This document shows positions 1-7,465 of a stretch of 64,000 bases of DNA, one piece after another; the first letter of the stretch is position 1; every line of letters starts with the position of its first letter. Below the pieces are notes generated by a model. That model saw nothing but the letters and a program-made list of their open reading frames with translations, made no database searches and was not told the DNA's origin. The position numbers were made by a program, and so were the translations under genes. The DNA is from SPDF01 sp963812085 (lineage in GTDB: Bacteria > Gemmatimonadota > Gemmatimonadetes > Gemmatimonadales > GWC2-71-9), in contig CAWETL010000009.1 of the NCBI GenBank assembly GCA_963812085.1, positions 372,001 to 436,000 on the forward strand, in the 5' to 3' direction.

Positions 1-273
1 TGCCTGGCCCGGGTGCTGACGGCCGCCGAGGCGACCGGCGCGACCGTGCTGGTCACGGCCGACCACGGCAACTGCGAGGTGATGGTGGACCCCGTGACGG
101 GCGGGCCCCACACGGCGCATACCACCAACCCCGTGCCGTTCGTCGGCGTGCGCGCCGGCGCCGGACCGCTCCGCAGCGGCGGCGCCCTGTGCGACGTGGG
201 CCCGACCATCCTCCGCCTGCTTGGCATCACGCCGCCGCCCGAGATGACGGGCCGCGACCTCCGGGAGCCCTGA
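1..273 (+). CDS. gpmI: 2,3-bisphosphoglycerate-independent phosphoglycerate mutase, C-terminal part
   Basis: This is the last 90 residues of the cofactor-independent phosphoglycerate mutase, which interconverts 3- and 2-phosphoglycerate in glycolysis in the cytoplasm. The frame is open from base 1, so most of the protein lies upstream of the window. TADHGN (about bases 52-72) is the metal-ligand motif of the alkaline phosphatase superfamily, and GGPHTAHTTNPVPFV followed by CDVGPTILRLLG is the usual C-terminus of the family. The next gene starts 5 bases after the stop. The identification is firm; only the missing N-terminus cannot be judged. Confidence 0.93.
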   Translation, partial: CLARVLTAAEATGATVLVTADHGNCEVMVDPVTGGPHTAHTTNPVPFVGVRAGAGPLRSGGALCDVGPTILRLLGITPPPEMTGRDLREP

Positions 274-277
274 CCGC

Positions 278-952
278 ATGCGTCCAGCTTCGCTCGCACT
301 CCTCCTGATGCTGGGTGCCGCGGCCCCGTTGTCGGCCCAGGCCGGCTATCCGCCCGACGCCTCGCCGTACAAGCCCATCACGAAGAGCCTGTCGGTCACC
401 GCCCTCGGCGGGTACATCGGCGGCAGCGGCGGCATCCTCGGCGTCGGTCCCCACGACGGCCCGGTGTACGGCGGACGGTTCGGCATTTCCGTCAGCGGGC
501 CCGTCGAATTCGGCTTCGCGGTCCAGTACGCCGACCTCCAGGGGCGCCTCGTGAAGGCCGACCCCCTGGGCAAGCTGTACCTGAGCAACCTGGTGCCCGA
601 ACCGATCTGGCTCACCGAGTTCACCACGCAGTTCACGCTGACCGGCGGGAAGACCTGGCATCACCTGGCGCCGTACATCGGGGGCGGCCTCGGCTACGCC
701 TGGAGGGCCTACACCCCGCAGAGTTCGAACGCGTTCAGCTTCGGCGGCCGGTTCTACCTGGTGCCCTTTGCCGGGACCCGGGTCTTCGTCAACGACCGCG
801 CCTTCCTGCGCGCGGAAATCCGCGGCGCCTTCTGGAAGCTGGCCTACCCGCCGCCGTACTACGTCGACTACTACGGCCTGCTGCAGTCCTACGCGTACAA
901 CAACTACCTCTCGAACATCTGGTACCAGGTGGGGTTCGGCTACAGCTTCTGA
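278..952 (+). CDS. Secreted outer-membrane beta-barrel-like protein, unknown role
   Basis: A 224-residue protein with a cleavable signal peptide (short basic start, leucine/alanine core, cleavage probably after PLSAQA near residue 22). The mature part is rich in glycine and aromatic residues with alternating hydrophobic stretches and ends in an aromatic residue (GFGYSF), which is typical of outer-membrane beta-barrels. I recognise no enzyme motif. It starts 5 bases after gpmI, so the two are probably cotranscribed. A similar barrel candidate lies at 2557-3381. The barrel class is inferred from composition and the C-terminal aromatic residue; the function is unknown. Confidence 0.7.
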   Translation: MRPASLALLLMLGAAAPLSAQAGYPPDASPYKPITKSLSVTALGGYIGGSGGILGVGPHDGPVYGGRFGISVSGPVEFGFAVQYADLQGRLVKADPLGKLYLSNLVPEPIWLTEFTTQFTLTGGKTWHHLAPYIGGGLGYAWRAYTPQSSNAFSFGGRFYLVPFAGTRVFVNDRAFLRAEIRGAFWKLAYPPPYYVDYYGLLQSYAYNNYLSNIWYQVGFGYSF

Positions 953-967
953 CCTCGGGGAGGACCG

Positions 968-1390
968 GTGCCGGTCTCGCTCACACGCACCGTCGGATTT
1001 CACGCATGGCATCGCTACTGGCGGGCCGACTGGACTCCCGAACAGAACCGCGCCGCCTTCGGCGCGCTGGCCGACCCGCCCGGCCACGACCACCACTACC
1101 GGTGTGCTGTGACCGTCACGGGCCCGCTCGACAGGGCGATGGGCTCGGTCGTCGATCTCCCGCTCCTCGACCGGATCCTGGCCGAGGAGGTCGTCAAACC
1201 GCTCGACGGGACGCATATTGACCGGGACGTGGCCGACTTCCGGCCGGGGGGCACCCTGCCCACCTGTGAAGCGCTGGCTCGGTGGCTGTACGCGCGGATC
1301 GCCCCCCGGCTCCCGGGCGGAACCACCCTCTCCCTGGTCCGCGTGGCGGAGGACGACACCCTGCATGCCGACTGTACCGGACTCGACTGA
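968..1390 (+). CDS. 6-pyruvoyl-tetrahydropterin synthase / QueD-like protein, degenerate active site
   Basis: A 140-residue PTPS-fold protein. Canonical members convert dihydroneopterin triphosphate to 6-carboxy- or 6-pyruvoyl-tetrahydropterin and bind zinc through three histidines. The zinc ligands are visible in FHAWHRY and GHDHHY. The catalytic cysteine that normally precedes GHGHNY is replaced (FGALADPPGHDHHY), and the usual Asp-His pair reads LDGTHID, so the Cys-Asp-His triad looks lost. The GTG start is chosen because GGGAGG lies just upstream. The 3' end overlaps the proposed fdhD start by 26 bases. Queuosine or folate synthesis is therefore uncertain; it may have a different substrate. 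Confidence 0.75.
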   Translation: MPVSLTRTVGFHAWHRYWRADWTPEQNRAAFGALADPPGHDHHYRCAVTVTGPLDRAMGSVVDLPLLDRILAEEVVKPLDGTHIDRDVADFRPGGTLPTCEALARWLYARIAPRLPGGTTLSLVRVAEDDTLHADCTGLD

Positions 1391-2141
1391 CCGCCCCGCT
1401 GCTCCCGGCCGCCGCGGCCGCGGTGAGGCGCTGGCCTCCGTCGAGGAGGTGCCGGTCTGGCTCGAGGTGAACCACGTACCCACGGTCACCTGGATGTGCA
1501 CGCCGGAGCTGCTTGAGGAACTGGCGCTGGGGTGGCTGCATGGCGAGGGATACATCACCTCCCTCGACCAGGTCCACCTGCGGCCCTGCGCCACCGACCT
1601 CGGCTTCTGGGCCGACATCCCCGAGGAACGCGTGGCGGCGGTGGCCGCCGAACGACGCCGGCCGGTGCTGGCCTCGGGCTGCGGCGCGGTCTCCACCTTC
1701 CTTGCGGACCCGGCCAGCGTGCCCCCCCACCCGCTGCGCGGTCTTCCGCCCGCCCTCGACGCCATGCGCGAGCGATTCAAGGAGCTCTTCGCCCGCGGCG
1801 CCCGGTACCAGGAGTCCGGCGGAGTGCATGCCGCAGCGCTCACCGACGGGACGACGCTCCTTCAACACGCCGAGGACATCGGCCGCCACAACGCGGTGGA
1901 CAAGGTCCTCGGCGCCGCCCTCCTCGCCCGCCAGCCGGTGACCGGGCTTGGCCTCATGGTGACGGGCCGGATCTCGGCCGAACTGGCCTACAAGGCCGCG
2001 CGCGCGGAGCTGGCCTGGGTCGCCACGCCGTCGATTCCCTCCACGCTGGCGGTGGAGGTGGCCCGCCGGTCCGGAATGGTCCTCGTGGGCCGGGCCGTGA
2101 GCGGCACCCCCCAGCTGCACCTGCCGGCCGGCACTCCGTGA
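1365..2141 (+). CDS. fdhD: FdhD-family sulfurtransferase for molybdoenzyme maturation
   Basis: A 258-residue FdhD-family protein. In Escherichia coli FdhD transfers sulfur from IscS to the molybdenum cofactor of formate dehydrogenase. The family is recognised by ELALGWLHGEGYI, by ESGGVHAAAL and by EDIGRHNAVDKVLG, followed by MVTGRISAEL. The E. coli-type CxxC is represented here only by ASGCGAVS, a single cysteine. The ATG at 1365 lies inside the end of the upstream PTPS-like gene, and the stop overlaps the next start (GTGA). No formate dehydrogenase gene is in the window, but mobA, mobB and moeA follow, so this is a cofactor-maturation cluster. Confidence 0.88.
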   Translation: MPTVPDSTDRPAAPGRRGRGEALASVEEVPVWLEVNHVPTVTWMCTPELLEELALGWLHGEGYITSLDQVHLRPCATDLGFWADIPEERVAAVAAERRRPVLASGCGAVSTFLADPASVPPHPLRGLPPALDAMRERFKELFARGARYQESGGVHAAALTDGTTLLQHAEDIGRHNAVDKVLGAALLARQPVTGLGLMVTGRISAELAYKAARAELAWVATPSIPSTLAVEVARRSGMVLVGRAVSGTPQLHLPAGTP

Positions 2142-2560
2142 CGCCGCCGAGCGATGCGGAGCTCACGGAGATCCTCCGGACCGCGCGCCGTATCGCGGTC
2201 GTGGGGCTGAGCCGGAAACCGGAGCGCCCCAGCCACAGCGTCGCCGCGTATCTCCAGCGGGTCGGCTACGAGATTGTGCCGGTCAACCCCGCCGGCGGCG
2301 TCACCTTGGGAGCGCCCGTGCATCCCGACCTCCGGTCGGCGGCCGCGACCGGCCCGATCGACATCGTGGACATCTTCCGGCGCTCCGAGTTCGTCCCGGC
2401 GCTGCTGGACGACCTGCTCGCCATCCGGCCGCGCCTGGTCTGGATGCAGTTCGACATCGTGCACGAGGCGACCGCCCGCCGCCTGCAGCAGGAGGGCATC
2501 GCGGTCGTGATGGACCGTTGTCTCGCCATTGATCACCACGCGCTGATGGGGGCGGAATGA
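2138..2560 (+). CDS. CoA-binding domain protein (YccU family)
   Basis: A 140-residue cytoplasmic protein consisting of one CoA-binding Rossmann domain as in YccU and the N-terminal part of acyl-CoA synthetases. The glycine-containing nucleotide loop is IAVVGLSRKPERPSH, followed by VPVNPAG and a conserved end VVMDRCLAIDH, where a Cys and His are usual for the family. It starts with GTG inside the stop of fdhD (4-base overlap) and itself overlaps the next gene by ATGA, so translation is probably coupled. The biochemical role of single-domain members is not established. Confidence 0.85.
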   Translation: MTPPSDAELTEILRTARRIAVVGLSRKPERPSHSVAAYLQRVGYEIVPVNPAGGVTLGAPVHPDLRSAAATGPIDIVDIFRRSEFVPALLDDLLAIRPRLVWMQFDIVHEATARRLQQEGIAVVMDRCLAIDHHALMGAE

Positions 2561-3381
2561 GGACTCGACACCTGATGGCGGCCCTCGTCGCCCTCGCGGC
2601 CGCCGCCCCGGCCGCGCCGGCCGCGGCCCAGAAGACCCAGGACGAGGCCAGGCTCATGTTCACGGTGGGCCTCACCTACACCGGGGGCAGCGACCTCTGG
2701 GCGGTGTCCGGACAGCCGATCCTGCACGCGCCTCCGGGCGTCGGGAGTGACACCGTGGACCTGTCCCGCGCCATCGGCGGGGCGCCGGGCCTGGTGTTCT
2801 CGGGGATGTACTTCCCGAAGCCCGCGCTCGGGCTGGTCGGCGAAGCGTACTTCATGGGCATCGGACTCAAGGACCAGTGCCAGCCCGCCTCGCCGTTGCC
2901 GACCGAGCGGACGCAGGAAATCTGCAACAGCATCGACGGGGCCTCGAGCCGCTCCTCGGCGGTCCTGCTCTCGGTCGGCGGCGTCGCGCGGATCGGCGGT
3001 AACCAACCCATCTCGCCGTATGCGCGCGCGCAGGTCGGCCTCCTGTTCAGCAACCTGAGCCCGATCGCGATGTCGGGCGCGACGGTGGTGACCGACTCGC
3101 TGGGCAACTCGGAAATCCTCTCCGCGGTGATCTACGAGGACCCGTCCACCACTCGCGTGACGCCGGCCTTCGTCCTCGGCGGCGGATTCACCGCCGCCCT
3201 CGGCAAGGGCTGGCAGCTCCGCACCGAGGTGCGCGACAACATCGTGGAGATCGCCACCGTGGCCGGCCCCACCAGGGCGGGCAACACGAATCCCGAAATC
3301 GTCAACCAGTGGAAGAACCTGTTCAGCATCATGATCGGCGTGGACGTCGTCCTCGAGAAGAAGCGCGGCCATCGCTACTGA
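2557..3381 (+). CDS. Secreted beta-barrel-like protein, unknown role
   Basis: A 274-residue protein with a signal peptide (MRTRHLMAALVALAAAAP, cleavage likely after AAAQ near residue 26). The mature part has repeated short glycine- and aromatic-containing strands, for example VGLTYTGGSDLW and FVLGGGFTAALG, in the style of outer-membrane beta-barrel domain proteins. It ends in a short basic tail (EKKRGHRY), so the last strand is not a canonical C-terminal Phe. No catalytic motif is seen. It overlaps the preceding CoA-binding gene by four bases, and mobA follows after 4 bases. The function is unknown. Confidence 0.68.
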   Translation: MRTRHLMAALVALAAAAPAAPAAAQKTQDEARLMFTVGLTYTGGSDLWAVSGQPILHAPPGVGSDTVDLSRAIGGAPGLVFSGMYFPKPALGLVGEAYFMGIGLKDQCQPASPLPTERTQEICNSIDGASSRSSAVLLSVGGVARIGGNQPISPYARAQVGLLFSNLSPIAMSGATVVTDSLGNSEILSAVIYEDPSTTRVTPAFVLGGGFTAALGKGWQLRTEVRDNIVEIATVAGPTRAGNTNPEIVNQWKNLFSIMIGVDVVLEKKRGHRY

Positions 3382-3385
3382 TCCG

Positions 3386-3997
3386 GTGCGCGGCGCGATC
3401 CTGGCGGGCGGCGGGGCCACGCGGTTCGAGGGCCTTCCCAAGGGACTCGAGCGGGTCGGGGGCGTCCGGATCCTCGACCGCCTGGTCGACACCTTCCAAT
3501 CCGCCTTCGGTGCCCCACCGCTGCTGGTGGCCAACGACCCTGGCGCCCGAACCTGGCGGACGGACCTGACCGTCCTGCCGGACATCCACCCCGGCGCCGG
3601 CGCCCTCGGCGGCATCCTCACCGCGGTGGCCGCCGGTCCGGCTCCGGTCGTCTGTGTCGCCTGGGACATGCCGTTCGTGCCGCCCGCCCTGCTCCGCCTC
3701 CTGGCGGAGGCCCTGCCGGACGCGGACGCCGTCCTCCCGTCGAGCGGCGGCCGGCGAGGGGTCGAGCCGATGTGCGCCGGATACGGCCCGGCGTGCCGGG
3801 CGCCGATCGAGGCGGCCATCGCCCGCGGCGATCTCCGGGCCATCGCCTTCCACTCCGCCGTGCGAACCTGTATCCTCCCTCCTGAGGCCGTGGCCGCCTG
3901 CGGCGACCCCGCTCTCCTTTTCTTCAACGTGAACACTCCCGACGACCTCAAGCAGGCGGACGCGCTGTGGCGGCGACTCGCATCCTCTCGATCGTAG
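3386..3997 (+). CDS. mobA: Molybdenum cofactor guanylyltransferase
   Basis: A 203-residue MobA-type nucleotidyltransferase that attaches GMP to molybdopterin to make the MGD cofactor. The nucleotide-binding motif GAILAGGGATRFEGLPKGL is at the N-terminus, with the metal-binding WDMPFV near residue 92. The length fits the family. It starts with GTG; no better start is available because LAGG must lie close to the N-terminus. The last 31 bases overlap mobB. With fdhD, mobB and moeA next to it, the cluster matures bis-MGD enzymes that must be encoded elsewhere. Confidence 0.9.
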   Translation: MRGAILAGGGATRFEGLPKGLERVGGVRILDRLVDTFQSAFGAPPLLVANDPGARTWRTDLTVLPDIHPGAGALGGILTAVAAGPAPVVCVAWDMPFVPPALLRLLAEALPDADAVLPSSGGRRGVEPMCAGYGPACRAPIEAAIARGDLRAIAFHSAVRTCILPPEAVAACGDPALLFFNVNTPDDLKQADALWRRLASSRS

Positions 3998-4497
3998 GAC
4001 GCAAGGACACCGGCAAGACCACGCTGACGGTGGCGCTGTCCGCCGAATACGTCCGGCGCGGCAAGCGGGTCATGACCATCAAGCACGCCAGCCATCCGGC
4101 CAACGTGGACACCCCCGGCACCGACAGCTACCGGCACTTCCACGAGGGACGGGCGGAGCGGGTCCTCATCGCCTCGCCCGACATGCGGGTGCTCTTCGAG
4201 CGCTCGCCCGACGACCAGGACCCGGTGGCGCTGGCCCGGCGCTATCTCGACGGCGCGGACATCGTGCTGGTCGAGGGGTTCACCTCCTTTCCGCTGCCGA
4301 AGATCGAGGTCTTCCGGACCTCGGTGGCGAAGGAGCCCCTGTACAACGCGTCGTCGTCCACCGCCGACCAGTGGCTCGCCATCGTGACCGACGGGGACCT
4401 GCAGGCCGAATGCCGGATTCTCCGCTTCCGGGACACGATGTGGCTGCAGCTGCTCGCCAACATCGGATGGGACGGAGCGCGGGTCATCGGCCCGTGA
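3967..4497 (+). CDS. mobB: MobB-type GTPase of molybdopterin guanine dinucleotide synthesis
   Basis: A 176-residue P-loop protein of the MobB family, an adaptor GTPase that works with MobA. The Walker A motif is GRKDTGKTT near residue 10; the family stretch TIKHASH...DTPGTDSYRH follows, and the VLVEGF segment lies near residue 100. It starts with GTG inside mobA and overlaps moeA by four bases (GTGA), a pattern of coupled translation. The call rests on motif order and on the MobA/MoeA neighbours. Confidence 0.87.
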   Translation: MAATRILSIVGRKDTGKTTLTVALSAEYVRRGKRVMTIKHASHPANVDTPGTDSYRHFHEGRAERVLIASPDMRVLFERSPDDQDPVALARRYLDGADIVLVEGFTSFPLPKIEVFRTSVAKEPLYNASSSTADQWLAIVTDGDLQAECRILRFRDTMWLQLLANIGWDGARVIGP

Positions 4498-5744
4498 CGG
4501 CCCTCGCCGCCCGGGAGGCCGCCCTCCACATCGTGGCCGCGGTGCCGCGCCAGCCGACCCTCCGCATTCCCCTCGACGACGCCCTCGGCAGCGTGCTCGC
4601 CGAGGCGCTCGTGAGTCCCCTCGACCTGCCCGCGTGGACCAACTCGGCGATGGACGGCTATGCCGCACGCGGCGCCGACGTGCGCGGTGCCTCGCCCGGC
4701 GCCCCGGTCCGGCTGCGCGTGGTCGAGCAGATCCCGGCCGGCGCCTTTCCCTCCCGCACCCTCCAGCCCGGCGAGTGCGCACGGATCTTCACCGGGGCTC
4801 CGCTTCCGACCGGCGCCGACACCGTGATCCGGCAGGAGGACACCGATCTCGGCCGGGACGACGTCGAGATCCGCAGTGACCGCGACGTCGGGATCAACTT
4901 CCGCCTGGCCGGCGAGGACATCCGCCGCGGCGAGACGGTGCTCCGCGCCGGCGCGGAGCTCGGCGCGGCCGAGCTGGGCGTGCTGGCCTCGCTGGCGGTG
5001 GCCCATCCCCTCGTCTTTCGTCGGCCGCGCGTCGGCATCCTCGGCGGCGGGGACGAGATCGTGGACGTGGACCGGCCGGAGGAGATCCTGAGCGGCCGCA
5101 AGGTGGCGAGCTCGAACACCCACACCCTGGGCGCGCTGGTCCGCCTGGCGGGCGGCGAGCCGCTCAACCTGGGCCTGGCCCGCGACACGCCGGCCAGCGT
5201 GCGCGAGCACCTCGCCCGCGCGCCCGAGTGCGACCTGCTCGTGACCTCCGCGGGGATCAGCGTGGGAGAGCATGACCACCTGCGCGACGCGGTCGAGGCG
5301 ATGGGCGGACGTCTCGACTTCTGGAAGCTCCGGATGCGGCCCGGCGCGCCGGTGGGCTTCGGCCAGGTCCTCGGCGTGCCGTGGATCGGGCTCCCCGGCA
5401 ATCCGGTGAGCGCGATGGTCACCTTCGAGCTCTTCGTCCGGCCGGCCATTCGCGCCATGGCCGGGCACCCACTTCCCTTCCGGCGCACGGCGCCGGTTCG
5501 CACGGCGGAGCACATCATCCTCAAGCCGAAGCTCCAGCATTTCCTGCGTGCGGTCGTGTCCGGAACACCCTCGGGCCCGGAAGCCCGCCTCACCGGGCCC
5601 CAAGGCTCAGGGATCCTCACCTCGATGGTGCGCGCCAACGCACTGCTGATCATCCCCGAGGGACAGCACGAGACGCCGGCCGGCAGCGTCGTCCCGGCGC
5701 TCCGCCTCGACGATCCGGTCCACACGGCGGAGCCGGGGTTCTAG
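4494..5744 (+). CDS. moeA: Molybdopterin molybdotransferase MoeA
   Basis: A 416-residue MoeA, which inserts molybdate into adenylylated molybdopterin. Hallmarks are AWTNSAMDGYA near residue 45, FTGAPLPTGADTVI near residue 100, TSAGISVGEHD near residue 250 and GLPGNPVSAMVTFELF near residue 300, followed by the small C-terminal beta-barrel domain. The GTG start overlapping the mobB stop is preferred to an upstream in-frame start because it places the protein at normal length. The stop is immediately followed by the terC start without a gap. Its Mo partner MogA/MoaB is represented in the window by the gene at 51442-51936. Confidence 0.92.
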   Translation: MTALAAREAALHIVAAVPRQPTLRIPLDDALGSVLAEALVSPLDLPAWTNSAMDGYAARGADVRGASPGAPVRLRVVEQIPAGAFPSRTLQPGECARIFTGAPLPTGADTVIRQEDTDLGRDDVEIRSDRDVGINFRLAGEDIRRGETVLRAGAELGAAELGVLASLAVAHPLVFRRPRVGILGGGDEIVDVDRPEEILSGRKVASSNTHTLGALVRLAGGEPLNLGLARDTPASVREHLARAPECDLLVTSAGISVGEHDHLRDAVEAMGGRLDFWKLRMRPGAPVGFGQVLGVPWIGLPGNPVSAMVTFELFVRPAIRAMAGHPLPFRRTAPVRTAEHIILKPKLQHFLRAVVSGTPSGPEARLTGPQGSGILTSMVRANALLIIPEGQHETPAGSVVPALRLDDPVHTAEPGF

Positions 5745-6677
5745 ATGGGAGTCCATCCTCCGGCGGTCTGGTTGGGATTCAGCATCCTGGTCTTCGCGTT
5801 GCTGGTCCTCGACCTGGGCGTGCTCAATCGCGAGTCCCACGTCCTCTCGATCCGGGAAGCCCTGGGCTGGAGCGGCGGGCTGGTGACCCTGGCGCTGCTC
5901 TTCGGCGGCTTCCTCTGGTACCGCGAGGGAGCCGCCCACGCGCTGGAGTACTACACCGGCTACGTGATCGAGCTCTCGCTCAGCGTGGACAACCTCTTCG
6001 TCTTCCTGCTCATCTTCCAGTACTTCGCGGTGCCGGCCGAGCTCCAGCCCCGCATCCTGAAATGGGGCATCCTCGGCGCGCTGGTGATGCGCGCCATCAT
6101 GATCGCGCTTGGCGCGCTGCTGCTCGCGCGGTTCAGCTGGATCATCTACGTCTTCGGCGGCATCCTGATCCTCACCGGCGTCCGGATGTTCCGCGGCGGC
6201 GCCGACCGCATCGAGCCGGAGCGCAACCCGCTGGTCCGCCTGGTGCGCCGGTTCGTCCCGATGGTCGAGGCCTACGACGGGCAGCGGTTCGTGACCCGGA
6301 CCGTGAAGGGCTGGATGATCACGCCCCTGCTGCTGGTCCTCCTGGTCGTGGAGTGGTCGGACCTCGTCTTCGCCATCGACAGCATCCCCGCCATCTTCGC
6401 CATCACGCGCGACCCGTTCATCGTCTACAGCTCGAACGTCTTCGCCATCCTCGGGCTCCGGGCCCTGTTCTTCGTGCTGGCCGGGATGATGGACCGCTTC
6501 GAGTACCTGAAGCCCGGCGTGGCGCTGATCCTCGTGTTCGTCGGCACCAAGATGGTCCTGAACGGCGTCTTCCACGTGCCGATCGCGGGCTCGCTCATCG
6601 TCATCCTGTCGGTCCTGGTCGGCTCGGTGCTCCTCTCCATGCGCAAGGCCCGCTCCTCCGGCAGGACGGCCCCGTGA
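5745..6677 (+). CDS. TerC / Alx family integral membrane protein
   Basis: A 310-residue polytopic inner-membrane protein of the TerC family, with about eight or nine hydrophobic segments. Family signatures are the acidic transmembrane stretches ELSLSVDNLFVFLLIF (near residue 80) and VVEWSDLVFAIDSIPAIFAIT (near residue 205), followed by YSSNVFAILGLRALFF. Members are linked to manganese efflux, tellurite resistance or metallation of exported proteins. The gene begins directly after the moeA stop and overlaps the next by four bases. Which metal it handles cannot be told from the sequence. Confidence 0.88.
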   Translation: MGVHPPAVWLGFSILVFALLVLDLGVLNRESHVLSIREALGWSGGLVTLALLFGGFLWYREGAAHALEYYTGYVIELSLSVDNLFVFLLIFQYFAVPAELQPRILKWGILGALVMRAIMIALGALLLARFSWIIYVFGGILILTGVRMFRGGADRIEPERNPLVRLVRRFVPMVEAYDGQRFVTRTVKGWMITPLLLVLLVVEWSDLVFAIDSIPAIFAITRDPFIVYSSNVFAILGLRALFFVLAGMMDRFEYLKPGVALILVFVGTKMVLNGVFHVPIAGSLIVILSVLVGSVLLSMRKARSSGRTAP

Positions 6678-7465
6678 GGCACGTCTTCGAGGGCACCACC
6701 GTGCTGATCACCGGCGCGTCGAGCGGCATCGGCTCCGCGTTCGCCGATCAGCTGGCAACCAGCGGCGCACGCCTGATCCTGACGGCGCGCCACCCCGACC
6801 GGCTGGCGGCGGTGGCCGCGCGGGTGCGCGCGACGGGTGCGAGCGTCGACACCGTCCGGCTCGACCTGACCTCGCCGGGCGCCGTGGCGGCGCTGCTCCG
6901 GGACTTCGAGACACGCCAGGTGACGGTGGACCACCTGGTCAACAATGCGGGCATCGGCGTCCGCGGCCAGGGGGTGGACGTCCCCGCGGAGCACCAGCTT
7001 CGCGTGGTGGACCTGAATGTCCGCGCCGCGACCGAATTGGCGCTCCGGCTGCTGCCCGGGATGGTGGCCAGGGGGCGGGGGGGCGTGCTGAACGTGGCCA
7101 GCACCGCGGCGTTCCAGGGCCTGCCCTGGCTGTCGGTGTACGGCGGCAGCAAGGCCTACGTGCTCGGCTGGAGCGAGGCGCTGCACGTGGAACTCCGCGG
7201 CACGGGCGTGCGGTGCTGCTGCCTCTGCCCCGGTCCCGTGGCTACCGGGTGGTTCGCCGCCGCCGGCATGGGCACCCCGACGCGCATGATCGTGCAGACC
7301 GCCGACGAGGTGGCCCGCGCCGGCCTGCGCGGCTACGTCCGCGACAAGAGCCACGTCATTTCCGGCCCACTCTCCCGCACCGGGGCGTGGCTCACCCGCC
7401 TGGTGCCGCGGGCGGTGGCGGCCCGCCTCGCCACCGGGTTCGCGAAACCGCGACGCGACCAGTGA
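6674..7465 (+). CDS. Short-chain dehydrogenase/reductase (SDR)
   Basis: A 263-residue classical SDR. The cofactor loop TGASSGIGSAFADQL lies near residue 15, NNAGIG near residue 92, the catalytic Ser region NVASTAAFQG near residue 140 and the active-site YGGSK near residue 155; the downstream CPGPVATGWF is typical. The cofactor and substrate are not evident; it resembles DltE/YbbO-like reductases of unknown substrate. The GTG start overlaps the terC stop and the stop overlaps the next gene, so it belongs to the long plus-strand operon. Confidence 0.85.
   Translation: MRHVFEGTTVLITGASSGIGSAFADQLATSGARLILTARHPDRLAAVAARVRATGASVDTVRLDLTSPGAVAALLRDFETRQVTVDHLVNNAGIGVRGQGVDVPAEHQLRVVDLNVRAATELALRLLPGMVARGRGGVLNVASTAAFQGLPWLSVYGGSKAYVLGWSEALHVELRGTGVRCCCLCPGPVATGWFAAAGMGTPTRMIVQTADEVARAGLRGYVRDKSHVISGPLSRTGAWLTRLVPRAVAARLATGFAKPRRDQ

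Noticed and set aside
2533..4782. 749-codon minus-strand open frame
   Set aside because: Antisense to clear genes (mobA, mobB, moeA, secreted protein); a GC-rich shadow. The same holds for long frames at 13332-15275, 20164-23415, 59862-63476 and 61178-63919.
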